Source: a virus. Taken from it: 48,906 nucleotides of DNA. The notes beneath the pieces are model-generated. The model saw only the letters and a list, made by a program, of their open reading frames with translations. It searched no databases and was not told where the DNA came from. Shown one piece after another: positions 1 through 9,066 of the stretch (position 1 is its first letter; the number at the start of each line of letters is the position of its first letter). The DNA is taken from IMG/VR virus record IMGVR_UViG_3300046011_005830, positions 1-48,906 of that record; one strand, 5' to 3'. A program made the translations under genes and the position numbers.

Positions 1-17
1 AACTTGTAATTTTATAG

Positions 18-25
18 GATAAATA
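18..25 (+). promoter_or_regulatory. possible T4-type late promoter box
   Basis: The octamer GATAAATA lies 25 bases before the first structural gene. It resembles the late promoter core of T4-like phages (TATAAATA, often relaxed to NATAAATA in marine relatives). A position just upstream of a virion gene is where a late promoter is expected. In DNA this AT-rich the octamer should also occur several times by chance, so the call rests on position more than on sequence. Confidence 0.35.
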
Positions 26-49
26 TTAAAAACTTGGATAAACGAGCAA

Positions 50-1675
50 ATGGCCTATACGATTAATTTAACAAGCGGTAATTTATTAACTACAATTGCA
101 GATGGTACAGTTAACAGTACTTCTACTCCATTAACGTTAGTTGGTAAAAATTATGCAGGTTACGGTGCTTTTCTTAACACTGATTTAGTACACCTGCTAG
201 AAAATTTCAGTAATGATACTGCACCTACTACTCCTTTAGAAGGTCAATTATGGTGGGACAGTTCAGGTTTGGGTGGAAATTTAAAAGTAAGAACTGGCAC
301 TGATTGGAGAACTTTAGGTAGTATTACTGCTAATACAGTGCAACCATCTTCGCCAGTAGTCGGAAATGCTTGGTGGGATACCGGAGAACAGCAATTAAAA
401 GTATATAATGGTGCAAGTTGGGTGTTAATTGGGCCAGCGTTTACTAGTAATGTAGGCCAAAGCGGATTTATTGTTGGTACTATTGTTGACAGCGATACTA
501 ATAATCATGTGGCTGTAAACGTTTATGTGCAGGATACATTGATAAGCATTTTAAGCAAAGACAGTGAATACACCCCACAAAGTGTAATTACTGGATTTAC
601 AACTGTAAAGCCTGGGTATAATTTAAGCACAGTTGGAAATATTAAATTTGTCGGTACAGCAACAGACGCATCTGCTTTGGGTTCAGTTGCCGCAGCAAAT
701 TATGCAAGAACAGACGAAGAAACAGTATTCAATGATGTTATTAGAATATCTACTCCAAGCGGAATTAAAATTGGTAGTGCAAATAACTTTGTTATAAGTC
801 AAAGCGGTTCTTTAACTACGCTTTATAATAGTGTATTAAATGCCAACACTACTATTTCTGCCAACGTTGGTGGGACGCCTTTTGCAGCAATCACAATTAA
901 CGGCGAATATGGATCAACTACAATTGCTAACTTAAGCACTTCGGGAGCGTTTATTACTTCGGGTTTTATTCAGACTACTCAAGGCAGTGATGCAACCAGT
1001 AATAGTTCGGGTGCTTTAAGAGTTCAAGGTGGTATAGGTCTAACAGGAAACTTATTTACTTCAAACAGTATACAGGCAAATGGCAACATTACAGTATTGG
1101 GACGAGTAATAAGTACTGGTAATATCAGCACTGCTGGGTACTTATTTGTTACAGGTACAGAAAATGCAACCAGTAATACATCAGGTGCAGTCAGAATCAG
1201 CGGTGGTATGAGTGTTCAAGGAAATATTAGATGTGTGGGTAATGTGAGAGGTGACTATCTAATTGGTAGTGCTATCACTGCACTTTACGGTGACTTAGCT
1301 GAAAGATTTGTTGCAGATTCATACTATGATCCGGGTACAGTTTTAACAATTGGTGGTGTTGAAGAGGTTACTTTAGAAAACGAAGAACTAAGTGAAAATG
1401 TATTTGGAGTAGTAAGTACCAATGCTGGTTACTTAATGAATGGTATGGCTGGAACCAATGAAACTCATCCACCTGTTGCTATCAGTGGTAGAGTCCCGGT
1501 TAAAGTTATCGGGAAAATTAATAAAGGCGACAGATTGGTAAGTGCAGGTAACGGAATGGCCAGAGCAGGTAAAAAACATGAACTAACCGCGTTTAATGTA
1601 ATCGGCCGAGCATTAGAATCTAAACAAACTGACGATATTGGAACAGTTTTAGCTATTGTTAAGTTTAATAGTTAA
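50..1675 (+). CDS. tail fibre-like virion structural protein
   Basis: A 541-residue repeat-rich structural protein. The N-terminal half carries two short modules with a conserved G.LWWD / G.AWWD core followed by LKV(Y/R).G..W (about residues 60-90 and 98-128). These are common in tail fibre and neck proteins of marine T4-like phages. The middle has two copies of a motif with core ATSN.SGA.R..GG...GN (about residues 313-340 and 378-400), a fibre-type repeat. The last 130 residues begin with a DLAERF box and contain a P.A.SGRVPVKV segment, matching the C-terminal domain of many phage fibre proteins. It is Ser/Thr/Asn rich with almost no Cys. The next gene starts 16 bases after the stop, so the two are probably co-transcribed. 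The exact virion position (tail fibre, whisker or baseplate) cannot be told from sequence. Confidence 0.72.
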   Translation: MAYTINLTSGNLLTTIADGTVNSTSTPLTLVGKNYAGYGAFLNTDLVHLLENFSNDTAPTTPLEGQLWWDSSGLGGNLKVRTGTDWRTLGSITANTVQPSSPVVGNAWWDTGEQQLKVYNGASWVLIGPAFTSNVGQSGFIVGTIVDSDTNNHVAVNVYVQDTLISILSKDSEYTPQSVITGFTTVKPGYNLSTVGNIKFVGTATDASALGSVAAANYARTDEETVFNDVIRISTPSGIKIGSANNFVISQSGSLTTLYNSVLNANTTISANVGGTPFAAITINGEYGSTTIANLSTSGAFITSGFIQTTQGSDATSNSSGALRVQGGIGLTGNLFTSNSIQANGNITVLGRVISTGNISTAGYLFVTGTENATSNTSGAVRISGGMSVQGNIRCVGNVRGDYLIGSAITALYGDLAERFVADSYYDPGTVLTIGGVEEVTLENEELSENVFGVVSTNAGYLMNGMAGTNETHPPVAISGRVPVKVIGKINKGDRLVSAGNGMARAGKKHELTAFNVIGRALESKQTDDIGTVLAIVKFNS

Positions 1676-1691
1676 TGTATAGGAAAGCACG

Positions 1692-2630
1692 ATGACATAT
1701 GCACTAGGTGGACTAATTCAAGCAGCCGATTACAATGGTTTAGTTGGCGGGAATCCAACTGACGTATCTGGAACTATAAATCGAGTATGGAGCACAGGTA
1801 CCAATAATCGCGGATGGGGACAAACTGCAATTAGTCAAGTAAGCACAGGAGGTGTGGTCACCGGACCACAATGGGCAACCTTAATTAATAATTTGAACAG
1901 TGCATATAGACATTGTATTAGTACTGCTGGAACTGGATTAACTGCCCCGGTAACTGGAGACAATATACGATTTATTTCAACATTGTCTGGATACATCAAT
2001 GACATTTTCACTAATCGAGTAAATACCACTGGTACAGGTACTACAACAACATTTAGTAGTAGCTACAGTCAAAGTGCAGCAGGCGGCGCATCATCAACAG
2101 GATCCGCCACACGTACAGTAACATTTGCTAGTGTAGATCAATGTAGATATTTTTGGAATGCTGGCGGGACAATAACATTTGACGTTACATCTGTTACAAA
2201 TAATGACGGTACTGTCAGATCTGGTAGCATTGTGACACTAGCAAACACTAATTTTAATGCTAAAACGATACGTGCAACAAATGCAGCAGCCAGAACGGGT
2301 ACAGGGGGTGCAGCAGTAACTGACGTAACTGCTTCTGGATTTTATAATTTAACTACAGGATATACTACGTTTGTTTCCATCGCTGGACAGACCTATCCTT
2401 ATACTGGGGATTCAGTTCTTTATCAAATATTAACAAATGGTACTGCAGGATCCAATGCTGGAAATGGTAACGTGATTACACTTTATTTTCAGACTGTAAG
2501 TGGTAGCACAGGAACTGGTCCTAGTCCTACCAGTGATCCAATGAATGTAACTGTAAACTATACTATTACGGTAACATATCCGTCAACTTCGTATTTGTCT
2601 AATACGTGGGGCACTGCCACAATAGCATAA
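1692..2630 (+). CDS. virion structural protein, Gly/Thr/Ser-rich
   Basis: A 312-residue protein very rich in Gly, Thr, Ser and Asn with predicted beta content, as in cyanophage fibre-associated and decoration proteins. The start is supported by AGGA eight bases upstream. The middle (about residues 115-145) is a low-complexity Thr/Ser/Gly stretch, and the C-terminus has alternating hydrophobic residues (VTVNYTITVTY) typical of beta strands. No enzyme motif is visible. It follows the fibre-like gene and precedes two hairpins and the accessory cassette, so it looks like the last gene of a structural operon. The family assignment is by composition and position only. Confidence 0.55.
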   Translation: MTYALGGLIQAADYNGLVGGNPTDVSGTINRVWSTGTNNRGWGQTAISQVSTGGVVTGPQWATLINNLNSAYRHCISTAGTGLTAPVTGDNIRFISTLSGYINDIFTNRVNTTGTGTTTTFSSSYSQSAAGGASSTGSATRTVTFASVDQCRYFWNAGGTITFDVTSVTNNDGTVRSGSIVTLANTNFNAKTIRATNAAARTGTGGAAVTDVTASGFYNLTTGYTTFVSIAGQTYPYTGDSVLYQILTNGTAGSNAGNGNVITLYFQTVSGSTGTGPSPTSDPMNVTVNYTITVTYPSTSYLSNTWGTATIA

Positions 2631-2632
2631 AA

Positions 2633-2683
2633 CTTTTAACACAAGTTAAAAGAAGGTACATAGTAATATACAATAGGTACCTT
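2633..2683 (+). terminator. tandem hairpins between structural genes and accessory cassette
   Basis: Two inverted repeats fill this 57-base intergenic space. The first is CTTTTAAC (2633-2640) against GTTAAAAG (2645-2652) with an ACAA loop. The second is AAGGTAC (2653-2659) against GTACCTT (2677-2683) with a 17-base AT-rich loop, followed by only a short T stretch. They could end or attenuate structural transcription. The same stretch has a weak sigma70-like pair (TTAACA 2636-2641, CATAGT 2659-2664, 17-base spacing) that could restart it. The lack of a long T run makes true termination uncertain. Confidence 0.35.
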
Positions 2684-2687
2684 TAGT

Positions 2688-3005
2688 ATGAATTCTAGTA
2701 TGTCCGAAATTGTGGATCAAATCAAAAAATCCACCGATTTTCAAATCAACAAACGATTACTTAGAGAAAAAATCCAAGCAGATTTACATTTGCCTTATAA
2801 TAATGGATTGTTCAAAATTACGCCTGAGTTGATTTCATTTGTGTCAGTTTGGCCCAACGATGATTTATTTTTAGAAGACACATATCAAAATCCTATTCAA
2901 ATTAATAGAAAAGAATTTCTATCCTTAGCTATTCGCCACTACCAAGCACAAATGAATCTTTGGCATGATCAATATGACAGAATCAAACGAATTAGAAAAG
3001 TCTAA
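2688..3005 (+). CDS. conserved phage hypothetical protein
   Basis: A 105-residue protein with no recognisable enzyme motif. It is rich in charged residues and Gln/Asn, with a likely helical C-terminus ending in a basic R.KRIRK segment. A second in-frame ATG lies four codons in. Its 3' end overlaps the glycosyltransferase-like gene by 41 bases, implying coupled translation. It is the first gene of the plus-strand accessory cassette. The function is unknown. Confidence 0.6.
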   Translation: MNSSMSEIVDQIKKSTDFQINKRLLREKIQADLHLPYNNGLFKITPELISFVSVWPNDDLFLEDTYQNPIQINRKEFLSLAIRHYQAQMNLWHDQYDRIKRIRKV

Positions 3006-3795
3006 AGGGGTTGTTCTTTTTGCGTTTAACAGTAGTACAGTTGATTATGTTAAAATAGCAGATTTGAGTAGTAGACTAATAAGTAAACATCTCAAACTTC
3101 CTATTACATTAATAACAGATAACGATGCTACGCCTTTGTATGAATATGACAATATCATTAGGGTGAGTTCTAAATCGGGAAATTATAGATTAGATAAGAA
3201 AAATAATTTAGTAGAATGGCGTAATTTTGATAGATGTAGTGTGCTGGATTTGAGCCCCTATGACGAAACACTATTATTAGACACAGATTATCTAGTTTTA
3301 GACAGCTCACTTTTAAAACTGTTTCATCAACAATTTGATTATAAATTAATGTATCAAATGCAAACCCCACAAGGCATCAGTAATGAAGAAATGGGCCCTT
3401 CCAGTTTGCCTTTGATATGGGCCACAGTCGTTCTTTTCAGAAAAACTGTTCGGACAAGATTATTCTTCGACCTAGTAAAACGAATTCAACAAAATTATAA
3501 TTACTTTAAAGTTCTTTATTCAATGAGGGATAGTAACTATCGAAATGATCATTCTTTTAGTATAGCTAACATTATTTTAAACGGATATGCGTTAGATCAA
3601 CATACAAGTATACCGTGGCCTATGTTAACTATCAAGGAAGATGTGAAATCTTTGAATATAGAAAATTCTTTACTAGTAATTAAAAATTATGCTAACGCAA
3701 TTGTGACAGCAAAACAAGATTTACACATTATGGATAAAGATTATTTGTTGTCCGAACAATTTATAAACTTTGTAGACAAGGTTTGCAATGAATAA
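2965..3795 (+). CDS. glycosyltransferase-like protein (GT-A type, DxD)
   Basis: A 276-residue protein with the layout of a short GT-A nucleotide-sugar transferase. There is an early beta strand (GVVLFAFNS), a following strand (LPITLITDND), and a LLLDTDYLV segment whose D106-T-D108 fits the metal-binding DxD motif. Family 8-like transferases have the same order. The start may be the ATG at 2965 or the one at 2974. It overlaps the upstream gene by 41 bases and the downstream relative by 8 bases. The downstream protein shares its opening (G..FLTFAQNNSS.DY against GVVLFAFNSSTVDY), so the two look like diverged paralogues. The acceptor and sugar donor are unknown. Confidence 0.55.
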   Translation: MINMTESNELEKSKGVVLFAFNSSTVDYVKIADLSSRLISKHLKLPITLITDNDATPLYEYDNIIRVSSKSGNYRLDKKNNLVEWRNFDRCSVLDLSPYDETLLLDTDYLVLDSSLLKLFHQQFDYKLMYQMQTPQGISNEEMGPSSLPLIWATVVLFRKTVRTRLFFDLVKRIQQNYNYFKVLYSMRDSNYRNDHSFSIANIILNGYALDQHTSIPWPMLTIKEDVKSLNIENSLLVIKNYANAIVTAKQDLHIMDKDYLLSEQFINFVDKVCNE

Positions 3796-4660
3796 AAGTG
3801 GTGTTGGTTTTTTAACGTTTGCACAAAACAACAGCAGCACAGATTATTTGAGATTAGCATATGCACAAGCCTGTAATTTCAAATCTATTCATAGACAAAT
3901 GAAATATGCAGTAATCGTAGATAAACCCACTGCGGCTTGTTTAACACCTTCATGTCATGAAGTGTTTGACTACATAATAGAGTTAGAACACGATTATAAC
4001 CATGAAAATTCGGAATGGAAATTTGCTAACGAATGTCAAGCATTTACATTAACTCCTTTTAAAGAAACCATTAAATTAGAATCTGATTTGTTAGTGACCA
4101 GACCTATAGACCATTGGTTAACTGCATTCAGACTTAAAGATGTTGTTTTAAGTACGGGTTGTAAAAATTATAGACAACAATTATCCGATAAAAGAACATA
4201 TAGAAAATTTTTTGATGATAATGAGTTACCGGATGTGTACAATGGTTTAATGTATTTTAGATTTAGTCAGTTTGCCAATCAATTTTTTCATACAGCAAAA
4301 CAAATATTAGATAATTGGGATTATTTGAAAAATAATATTTTAAAAAATTGTAGAGAAAATGTGCCTAGCACTGATGTACTTTATGCAATTACAGCAAAAA
4401 CACTGGGAGTGGAAAACTGCACACTGCCTAGTCTGCAATTTATCAATTTTGTTCATATGAAGTCAGCTATACAAAATTGGTCAGACATGGGTGACTGGCA
4501 ACAAATGACTACAGTAGAACAAGATGAAAACATGATACGTATACATAACTTGAATCAATATGATCCGATTCACTATTATGAAAAGAGTTTTATAACTGAT
4601 GAAAGGTTAGAACATTATGAACAACAATATAGAAGATCCTGCCTTACTAGAACTTATTAA
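3788..4660 (+). CDS. glycosyltransferase-like protein, paralogue of the preceding gene
   Basis: A 290-residue protein with the same opening pattern as its upstream neighbour. It carries an acidic E98-S-D100 segment (IKLESDLLV) where the neighbour has DTD, which is an acceptable DxD variant for metal-dependent sugar transfer. A later segment DVYNGLMYF resembles the substrate-pocket strand of such enzymes. The ATG lies inside the end of the preceding gene (8-base overlap), so translation is probably coupled. Its last 44 bases are shared with the next gene. It is likely part of a sugar-transfer step with its paralogue. The substrate is unknown and the family call comes from motif order only. Confidence 0.5.
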   Translation: MNKSGVGFLTFAQNNSSTDYLRLAYAQACNFKSIHRQMKYAVIVDKPTAACLTPSCHEVFDYIIELEHDYNHENSEWKFANECQAFTLTPFKETIKLESDLLVTRPIDHWLTAFRLKDVVLSTGCKNYRQQLSDKRTYRKFFDDNELPDVYNGLMYFRFSQFANQFFHTAKQILDNWDYLKNNILKNCRENVPSTDVLYAITAKTLGVENCTLPSLQFINFVHMKSAIQNWSDMGDWQQMTTVEQDENMIRIHNLNQYDPIHYYEKSFITDERLEHYEQQYRRSCLTRTY

Positions 4661-5006
4661 AGCATTTGATTTATTAGATCCGCCCAAAAAGATTGAATAT
4701 GAATATAGACTGTATTATAATGAAGAAGGCATAATTTATAGAACAACTAATCAAAAATCTGATCCTATTGAAGACGGAAATTTTGTAGTCGTAGATGAGT
4801 CTATACATAAAAATTATGTCAGATATAGAATTGAAAATGGTAAGCCTGAACCTATTCCACAACATATGGGATTTGTACGTCCTGGATTGATAAGAAGTGA
4901 AAAAGGTGTTGCAGTGGTCAAAAATAATGCCAGCCTACCATTAACCACAGAAGATGAATACGAGAACATAGAACACTATGACTACAGAAGTAATCGACGT
5001 AGCTGA
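4617..5006 (+). CDS. conserved phage hypothetical protein
   Basis: A 129-residue acidic protein without a known motif. It contains a central beta-rich stretch (EYEYRLYYNEEG and YVRYRIENGKPEPIP) like a small beta-barrel or accessory domain. The start overlaps the preceding gene by 44 bases and its end overlaps the following GT-like gene by 29 bases. This tight nesting suggests a polypeptide made in fixed ratio with the flanking transferases, perhaps an accessory subunit. The function is not recognised. Confidence 0.55.
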   Translation: MNNNIEDPALLELIKAFDLLDPPKKIEYEYRLYYNEEGIIYRTTNQKSDPIEDGNFVVVDESIHKNYVRYRIENGKPEPIPQHMGFVRPGLIRSEKGVAVVKNNASLPLTTEDEYENIEHYDYRSNRRS

Positions 5007-5898
5007 CTTAGACTGTATTTTTTTAACTTACGACGAACCTAAACGGGAAGAATTTTGGATTAAAATTCAAAATTTAGTTCCTTGGGCTAAACGTGTCGAC
5101 GGAATCAAGGGCAGTGATGCTGCACACAAAGCAGCTGGGCAAGCCAGTGACACAGATCGTTTTATTCTTATTGACGGGGACAATCTGCCAGATCCAGATT
5201 TTTTTAATTTAAGATTAGAATTAAATGAACAAAATAAGGATTGTGTGTTTAGATGGAAAGCTAGAAATATTATCAATGGTCTGATGTATGGTAATGGGGG
5301 AATAAGTTGCTGGACCAAAGAGTTTGTACGCAATATGAGAACTCATGAAGCAACAGATGGCAGAGATGAAACACAAGTTGAGTTTTGTTTTGATCCTAAA
5401 TATTGGGCCATGCATGACTGTTATAGCACAACTTATCCTAATGCAACTCCTTTTCAAGCTTGGCGTGCTGGGTTTAGAGAAGGCGTTAAGATGTGTTTAG
5501 ACAGAGGAAAACGTCCTTCTTTAACAGAGTTTGAACAACGTGTCTATCAAAGGAATTATGATCATTTGTGTATATGGCAATCAGTGGGAAGGGATATAGA
5601 AAACGGTGAGTGGGCCATTTACGGTGCCAGATTAGGTACATATCTGACTATGTTTACTGACTGGAATTATACCGAAGTACAAGATTTTGATAAGTTGAAA
5701 AAACTTTGGGAGAATTTTCAACATTGTCCGCCTAATGAATTAACAGAGCAGTTGAAACTAAGATTAAGTTTGCCGATTGTAGAATTAAATGCAGAACAAA
5801 GTAAATTTTTTAAACATCATTATAAGTCATCACATGTGAATGTAGGATTAACTGTAACTGAAAATGATATTAGGAAAATCCTAGAAAACAAACTATGA
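4978..5898 (+). CDS. glycosyltransferase-like phage protein (DGD motif)
   Basis: A 306-residue protein with a strand ending in FILIDGDN (D66-G-D68), placed like the DxD metal site of GT-A transferases. It shares a diagnostic architecture with the 545-residue protein at 19575-21212. A NGLMYG / NGLVYG step comes first, then a WR(A/T).FRE(G/V).K segment, then a (W/C).(I/L).GAR. segment near the C-terminus. It can therefore be grouped with that protein as a phage-specific family. The TGA overlaps the next ATG (ATGA), indicating coupled translation with a sulfotransferase-like protein. Activity and substrate are inferred only. Confidence 0.5.
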   Translation: MTTEVIDVADLDCIFLTYDEPKREEFWIKIQNLVPWAKRVDGIKGSDAAHKAAGQASDTDRFILIDGDNLPDPDFFNLRLELNEQNKDCVFRWKARNIINGLMYGNGGISCWTKEFVRNMRTHEATDGRDETQVEFCFDPKYWAMHDCYSTTYPNATPFQAWRAGFREGVKMCLDRGKRPSLTEFEQRVYQRNYDHLCIWQSVGRDIENGEWAIYGARLGTYLTMFTDWNYTEVQDFDKLKKLWENFQHCPPNELTEQLKLRLSLPIVELNAEQSKFFKHHYKSSHVNVGLTVTENDIRKILENKL

Positions 5899-6533
5899 AA
5901 CTATTTGATAAAAATAAAAAAGGAACTTTGATTGTAAGTTATTACAGATCTGGCACACATTTTTTAAGCAGTCTTATAAATGAAAAAGTAGATTTTGCTA
6001 AAAGTGGATTCGTTGGTGAGTTAGTAGCTGACATAGATTTTCGTGTTATTCACAGTAAAATAGCAAATGTATATCAAATAGCAATACTTAATGCAACAGA
6101 TCCCAAATTTGATTTAGTCGCACATCCTTGGATGATTGCAGATTGGCATGTGATAAAACTTACAAGAACCAATAAAGTAAATCATTTTATTAGTTGGTAC
6201 TTTTGGATGAAAAATTTTGAACAAAACGAAACATTTAAGTTCAAGCATAATTCAGCATCCAGCAGCGACTATTTAAATTATATGAGCAGTCAGACTGAGA
6301 AAATTTATTATGATATCAACAAAATTAAGTCTTGGATATCTGAACAATTGATCACTTATTTTGTTAAATGCGATGAAGTTATTGATTACGATGAATTAAA
6401 GTATTTAACATCGGAAAATTGCGTAACAAAATGGTCTCCAAATGATTATGCCAATATCACACTATATGATATTTTTTCAAATGCAGAAGAAATAGAAAAG
6501 TTATTAGCAAATTTCAAATTGCCTCAAATCTAA
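5895..6533 (+). CDS. sulfotransferase-like protein
   Basis: A 212-residue protein with the two PAPS-contact signatures of the P-loop-like sulfotransferase fold. The 5'-phosphosulfate loop SYYRSGT is at residues 15-21 (family pattern YPRSGTT), and a later strand VIKLTR...NHFISWY (about 86-103) supplies the Arg and Ser of the 3'-phosphate site. It is shorter than typical enzymes (250-300). Another sulfotransferase-like gene and an APS-kinase fusion lie in the same cassette, which supports a real PAPS-dependent role. The start overlaps the previous stop as ATGA. The acceptor is unknown. A degenerate nucleotide-binding role cannot be excluded. Confidence 0.6.
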   Translation: MKLFDKNKKGTLIVSYYRSGTHFLSSLINEKVDFAKSGFVGELVADIDFRVIHSKIANVYQIAILNATDPKFDLVAHPWMIADWHVIKLTRTNKVNHFISWYFWMKNFEQNETFKFKHNSASSSDYLNYMSSQTEKIYYDINKIKSWISEQLITYFVKCDEVIDYDELKYLTSENCVTKWSPNDYANITLYDIFSNAEEIEKLLANFKLPQI

Positions 6534-6548
6534 TTACAATCTAACCTT

Positions 6549-7940
6549 ATGAGTAAAAGTGTATTTTTAAGTTCTGCAGAAGATGCTAAACAAAAATTAG
6601 GCAATTCATTGTGTCTTGCTAAATGGAAGCAAGTTAGTTTTCACTTACCTACCGGGTTAAACAACAGTTGTTATCACCCTCCTTTACATTCTGTGCCCGC
6701 AGATCTATTGCAGGATAATCCCAGTGCATTACACAACACACCTTACAAAAAAGAGCAGCGTAAAATCATGCTGCAGCAACAACGACCTGCCGAGTGTAGT
6801 TATTGTTGGACTCAGGAAGATTTAGGCAACTTAAGCGACAGACATTATCGCAGCGGGGAACCATGGGCAGCTAAAGATTTCGATACTATTAAAAACAGTA
6901 CTGGAGATGAAGATGTCTTGCCCAGTTATGTGGAAGTTAATTTTAATCATGCTTGTAATCTTAAATGTAGTTATTGCAGCCCTCAGTTTAGTAGTTCTTG
7001 GGCAGATGAAGTGTCTAGATATGGTGCATATCCGACCTTAGTACCTCATAATGCTCCAGAGCATTTTACTGGCAATCGTCGTCCTATTCCTGCCCGTGAG
7101 TATAACCCTTATGTAGAAGCGTTTTGGCGTTGGTGGCCTGAATTATATCCTGAGTTAGAACATTTTAGAATGACCGGAGGTGAACCTTTATTGGATCCAA
7201 ATACGTATCGAGTTTTCGATTATGTGTTAGCTAATCCTAGTCATAAATTACACTTAAACGTTACCAGTAATTTCAGTGTAGAGCCTAAACTTTTTGAAAA
7301 ATATTTGGATTATTGCAAAAGACTGTGCGACAACGACGACAAAAAAATTGAACATTTTATGCAGTATGTTAGTTTAGACAGTGTGTTTGATCGTGCTGAA
7401 TATATTCGTTTTGGCTTAAATTTCGAAAGATTGTGGAATAATGTAAATCGATTTCTTAATGAAGTTCCTAATCGAAGCAGTTTGACTTTTATTATAACCA
7501 TGAACAATCTTAACGTTACCAGTGTAGGCGACTTAATAACTAATATCCATGGTCTTAGAGAAATATATAGCAAAACTTATCAACGTGTCTGGTTTGACAC
7601 TCCGATTTTACGAAAGCCAGAATGGCAAAATATACAACTACTACCCGAAAGCTATATTGATCAACTTGAACTAGTTTGGAGTTTTATGTTGACTAAATTA
7701 GAAACTAGCAATCGTCCTTTTAAAGGATTTAAGGATTACGAACTGCAGCGTCTTCAACGGGTCATTGATTACATGAAAGAAGGGCAGAAATTAGATCCCA
7801 CTTATGTTAATCAACAAAAAGCAAATTTTTACAAATTTTTTAAAGAACATGACACTAGAAGAAAAACAAATTTTGTAGTCACTTTTCCGGAAATGAGAGA
7901 GTATTATTTAGAATGTGCACATCATGCCCGATCAAAGTAA
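6549..7940 (+). CDS. twitch-domain radical SAM protein 1
   Basis: A 463-residue radical SAM protein. The [4Fe-4S]/SAM motif CNLKCSYC gives C136, C140 and C143, followed by a glycine-rich MTGGEPLLD. The N-terminal extension carries four extra cysteines (C22, C41, C83 and C86, the last two as CSYCW) that fit an auxiliary iron-sulfur cluster of the twitch/SPASM kind. A conserved D.RR..NF...FPE block closes the protein. It is closely related to the gene at 9063: cysteine positions match within one residue, and both carry HNT..KK..R..M....RP before the CxxC. This suggests duplication. Twitch radical SAM enzymes often modify peptides or sugars. The target here is unknown. Confidence 0.85.
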   Translation: MSKSVFLSSAEDAKQKLGNSLCLAKWKQVSFHLPTGLNNSCYHPPLHSVPADLLQDNPSALHNTPYKKEQRKIMLQQQRPAECSYCWTQEDLGNLSDRHYRSGEPWAAKDFDTIKNSTGDEDVLPSYVEVNFNHACNLKCSYCSPQFSSSWADEVSRYGAYPTLVPHNAPEHFTGNRRPIPAREYNPYVEAFWRWWPELYPELEHFRMTGGEPLLDPNTYRVFDYVLANPSHKLHLNVTSNFSVEPKLFEKYLDYCKRLCDNDDKKIEHFMQYVSLDSVFDRAEYIRFGLNFERLWNNVNRFLNEVPNRSSLTFIITMNNLNVTSVGDLITNIHGLREIYSKTYQRVWFDTPILRKPEWQNIQLLPESYIDQLELVWSFMLTKLETSNRPFKGFKDYELQRLQRVIDYMKEGQKLDPTYVNQQKANFYKFFKEHDTRRKTNFVVTFPEMREYYLECAHHARSK

Positions 7941-9066
7941 TATATCTAAAACTTTTTGTCCAGCTAAATGGGATGAATTAGTTATAAATAGTACCTACAA
8001 TTTTGCCTATAGTTGTTGTAAAGCAGTACCTTTACTGTTTGAAAAAGATTATAAGACTGTTTTAGATAACCAAAAATTCAATCTTTTAAACAATATACAA
8101 GATGATTCTTGCAAGTATTGTTGGGAGGTAGAAAACAACAATGAATTCAGTCTGAGAATGGAGCACCTGAAGGATTTTAATTTTGAGTCGTATTCGGAAT
8201 ATCAAAATTTAAATAAATCTATTAAGAACTTAGAAATAAATTTAGGTAATACTTGTAATTTACAATGTCAATATTGTAATCCTAAATTTAGTAGTGAATG
8301 GGAAAAGGATATTCGTAATAAAATGTATCCAATTTTTACAGATAGATACAATTACGAAATTCTTGAAAAAAATAAATCTAATAGAGAAACTAATTTTAAT
8401 TTATTGGCAAAAGAAAGTCCTGAAATATTAACTGTAATCGGCGGAGAACCTTTTTTATACAAAAGTTTATGGCAAATATTAGATAATGCAAAAGTCAAAG
8501 AAGTTCGACTTACAAGCAATTTTATGGTAGACTTCCGTACTATTGATAGATTGCTGTCATACGAAGATAAATTTCTAATAAGTCTTAATGTAAGTATTGA
8601 TGCAACCAAGACTATTGCAGAATATGTGAGACACGGATTAAATTTTGAAAAATTTTTTCAAAATTTGAAATATTATTTAAAAAATTCTAAGTTAAAAAAA
8701 ATTTCTATATCAAGTTTAATGACGGCCGTAACAGTATTAGATTTTGAAAATTTTTATAATTATATAACTGATCTTAGAAATGAAATGCGTGATTGCGTTA
8801 TAGCATTAACTATCAGTAATTGTTTGTATCCAAAAATACAAACGTTTGCTGTGTTGTCTCCTGAAGTGAGAAAGCCTATAATTGAATTTATTGGTCAAAT
8901 TCAAAATAAAGATTATACATTTGGATTAGAGTCGTTGTGTTCTGCATTACAGTCGGAACAATATAATGTTGGGTATCATAAACAGTTTAAATATTTTATT
9001 GATGAATGGGACCATAGAAGGTCCTCTGCTTTGCCAAACAACATTAAAGAACTTTTATGCATATGA
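7924..9066 (+). CDS. twitch-domain radical SAM protein 2
   Basis: A 380-residue member of the array. The radical SAM motif is CNLQCQYC (C111, C115, C118), followed by VIGGEPFLY. The N-terminal cysteines are C12, C31/C32 and the pair C63/C66 (CKYCW). An upstream GTG at 7915 is possible, but the ATG at 7924 is preferred. Either start overlaps the preceding gene. The closing D.RR block is present (W-D-H-R-R). It is shorter and more AT-rich than its neighbours, so it is either diverging fast or derived from a different branch. The gene ends inside the next start (ATGA). The substrate is unknown. Confidence 0.82.
   Translation: MPDQSNISKTFCPAKWDELVINSTYNFAYSCCKAVPLLFEKDYKTVLDNQKFNLLNNIQDDSCKYCWEVENNNEFSLRMEHLKDFNFESYSEYQNLNKSIKNLEINLGNTCNLQCQYCNPKFSSEWEKDIRNKMYPIFTDRYNYEILEKNKSNRETNFNLLAKESPEILTVIGGEPFLYKSLWQILDNAKVKEVRLTSNFMVDFRTIDRLLSYEDKFLISLNVSIDATKTIAEYVRHGLNFEKFFQNLKYYLKNSKLKKISISSLMTAVTVLDFENFYNYITDLRNEMRDCVIALTISNCLYPKIQTFAVLSPEVRKPIIEFIGQIQNKDYTFGLESLCSALQSEQYNVGYHKQFKYFIDEWDHRRSSALPNNIKELLCI

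Noticed and set aside
50-1675. Repeats in the fibre gene as a diversity-generating target
   Set aside because: The repeats are ordinary fibre modules. No reverse transcriptase or template/variable repeat pair is visible in the window.
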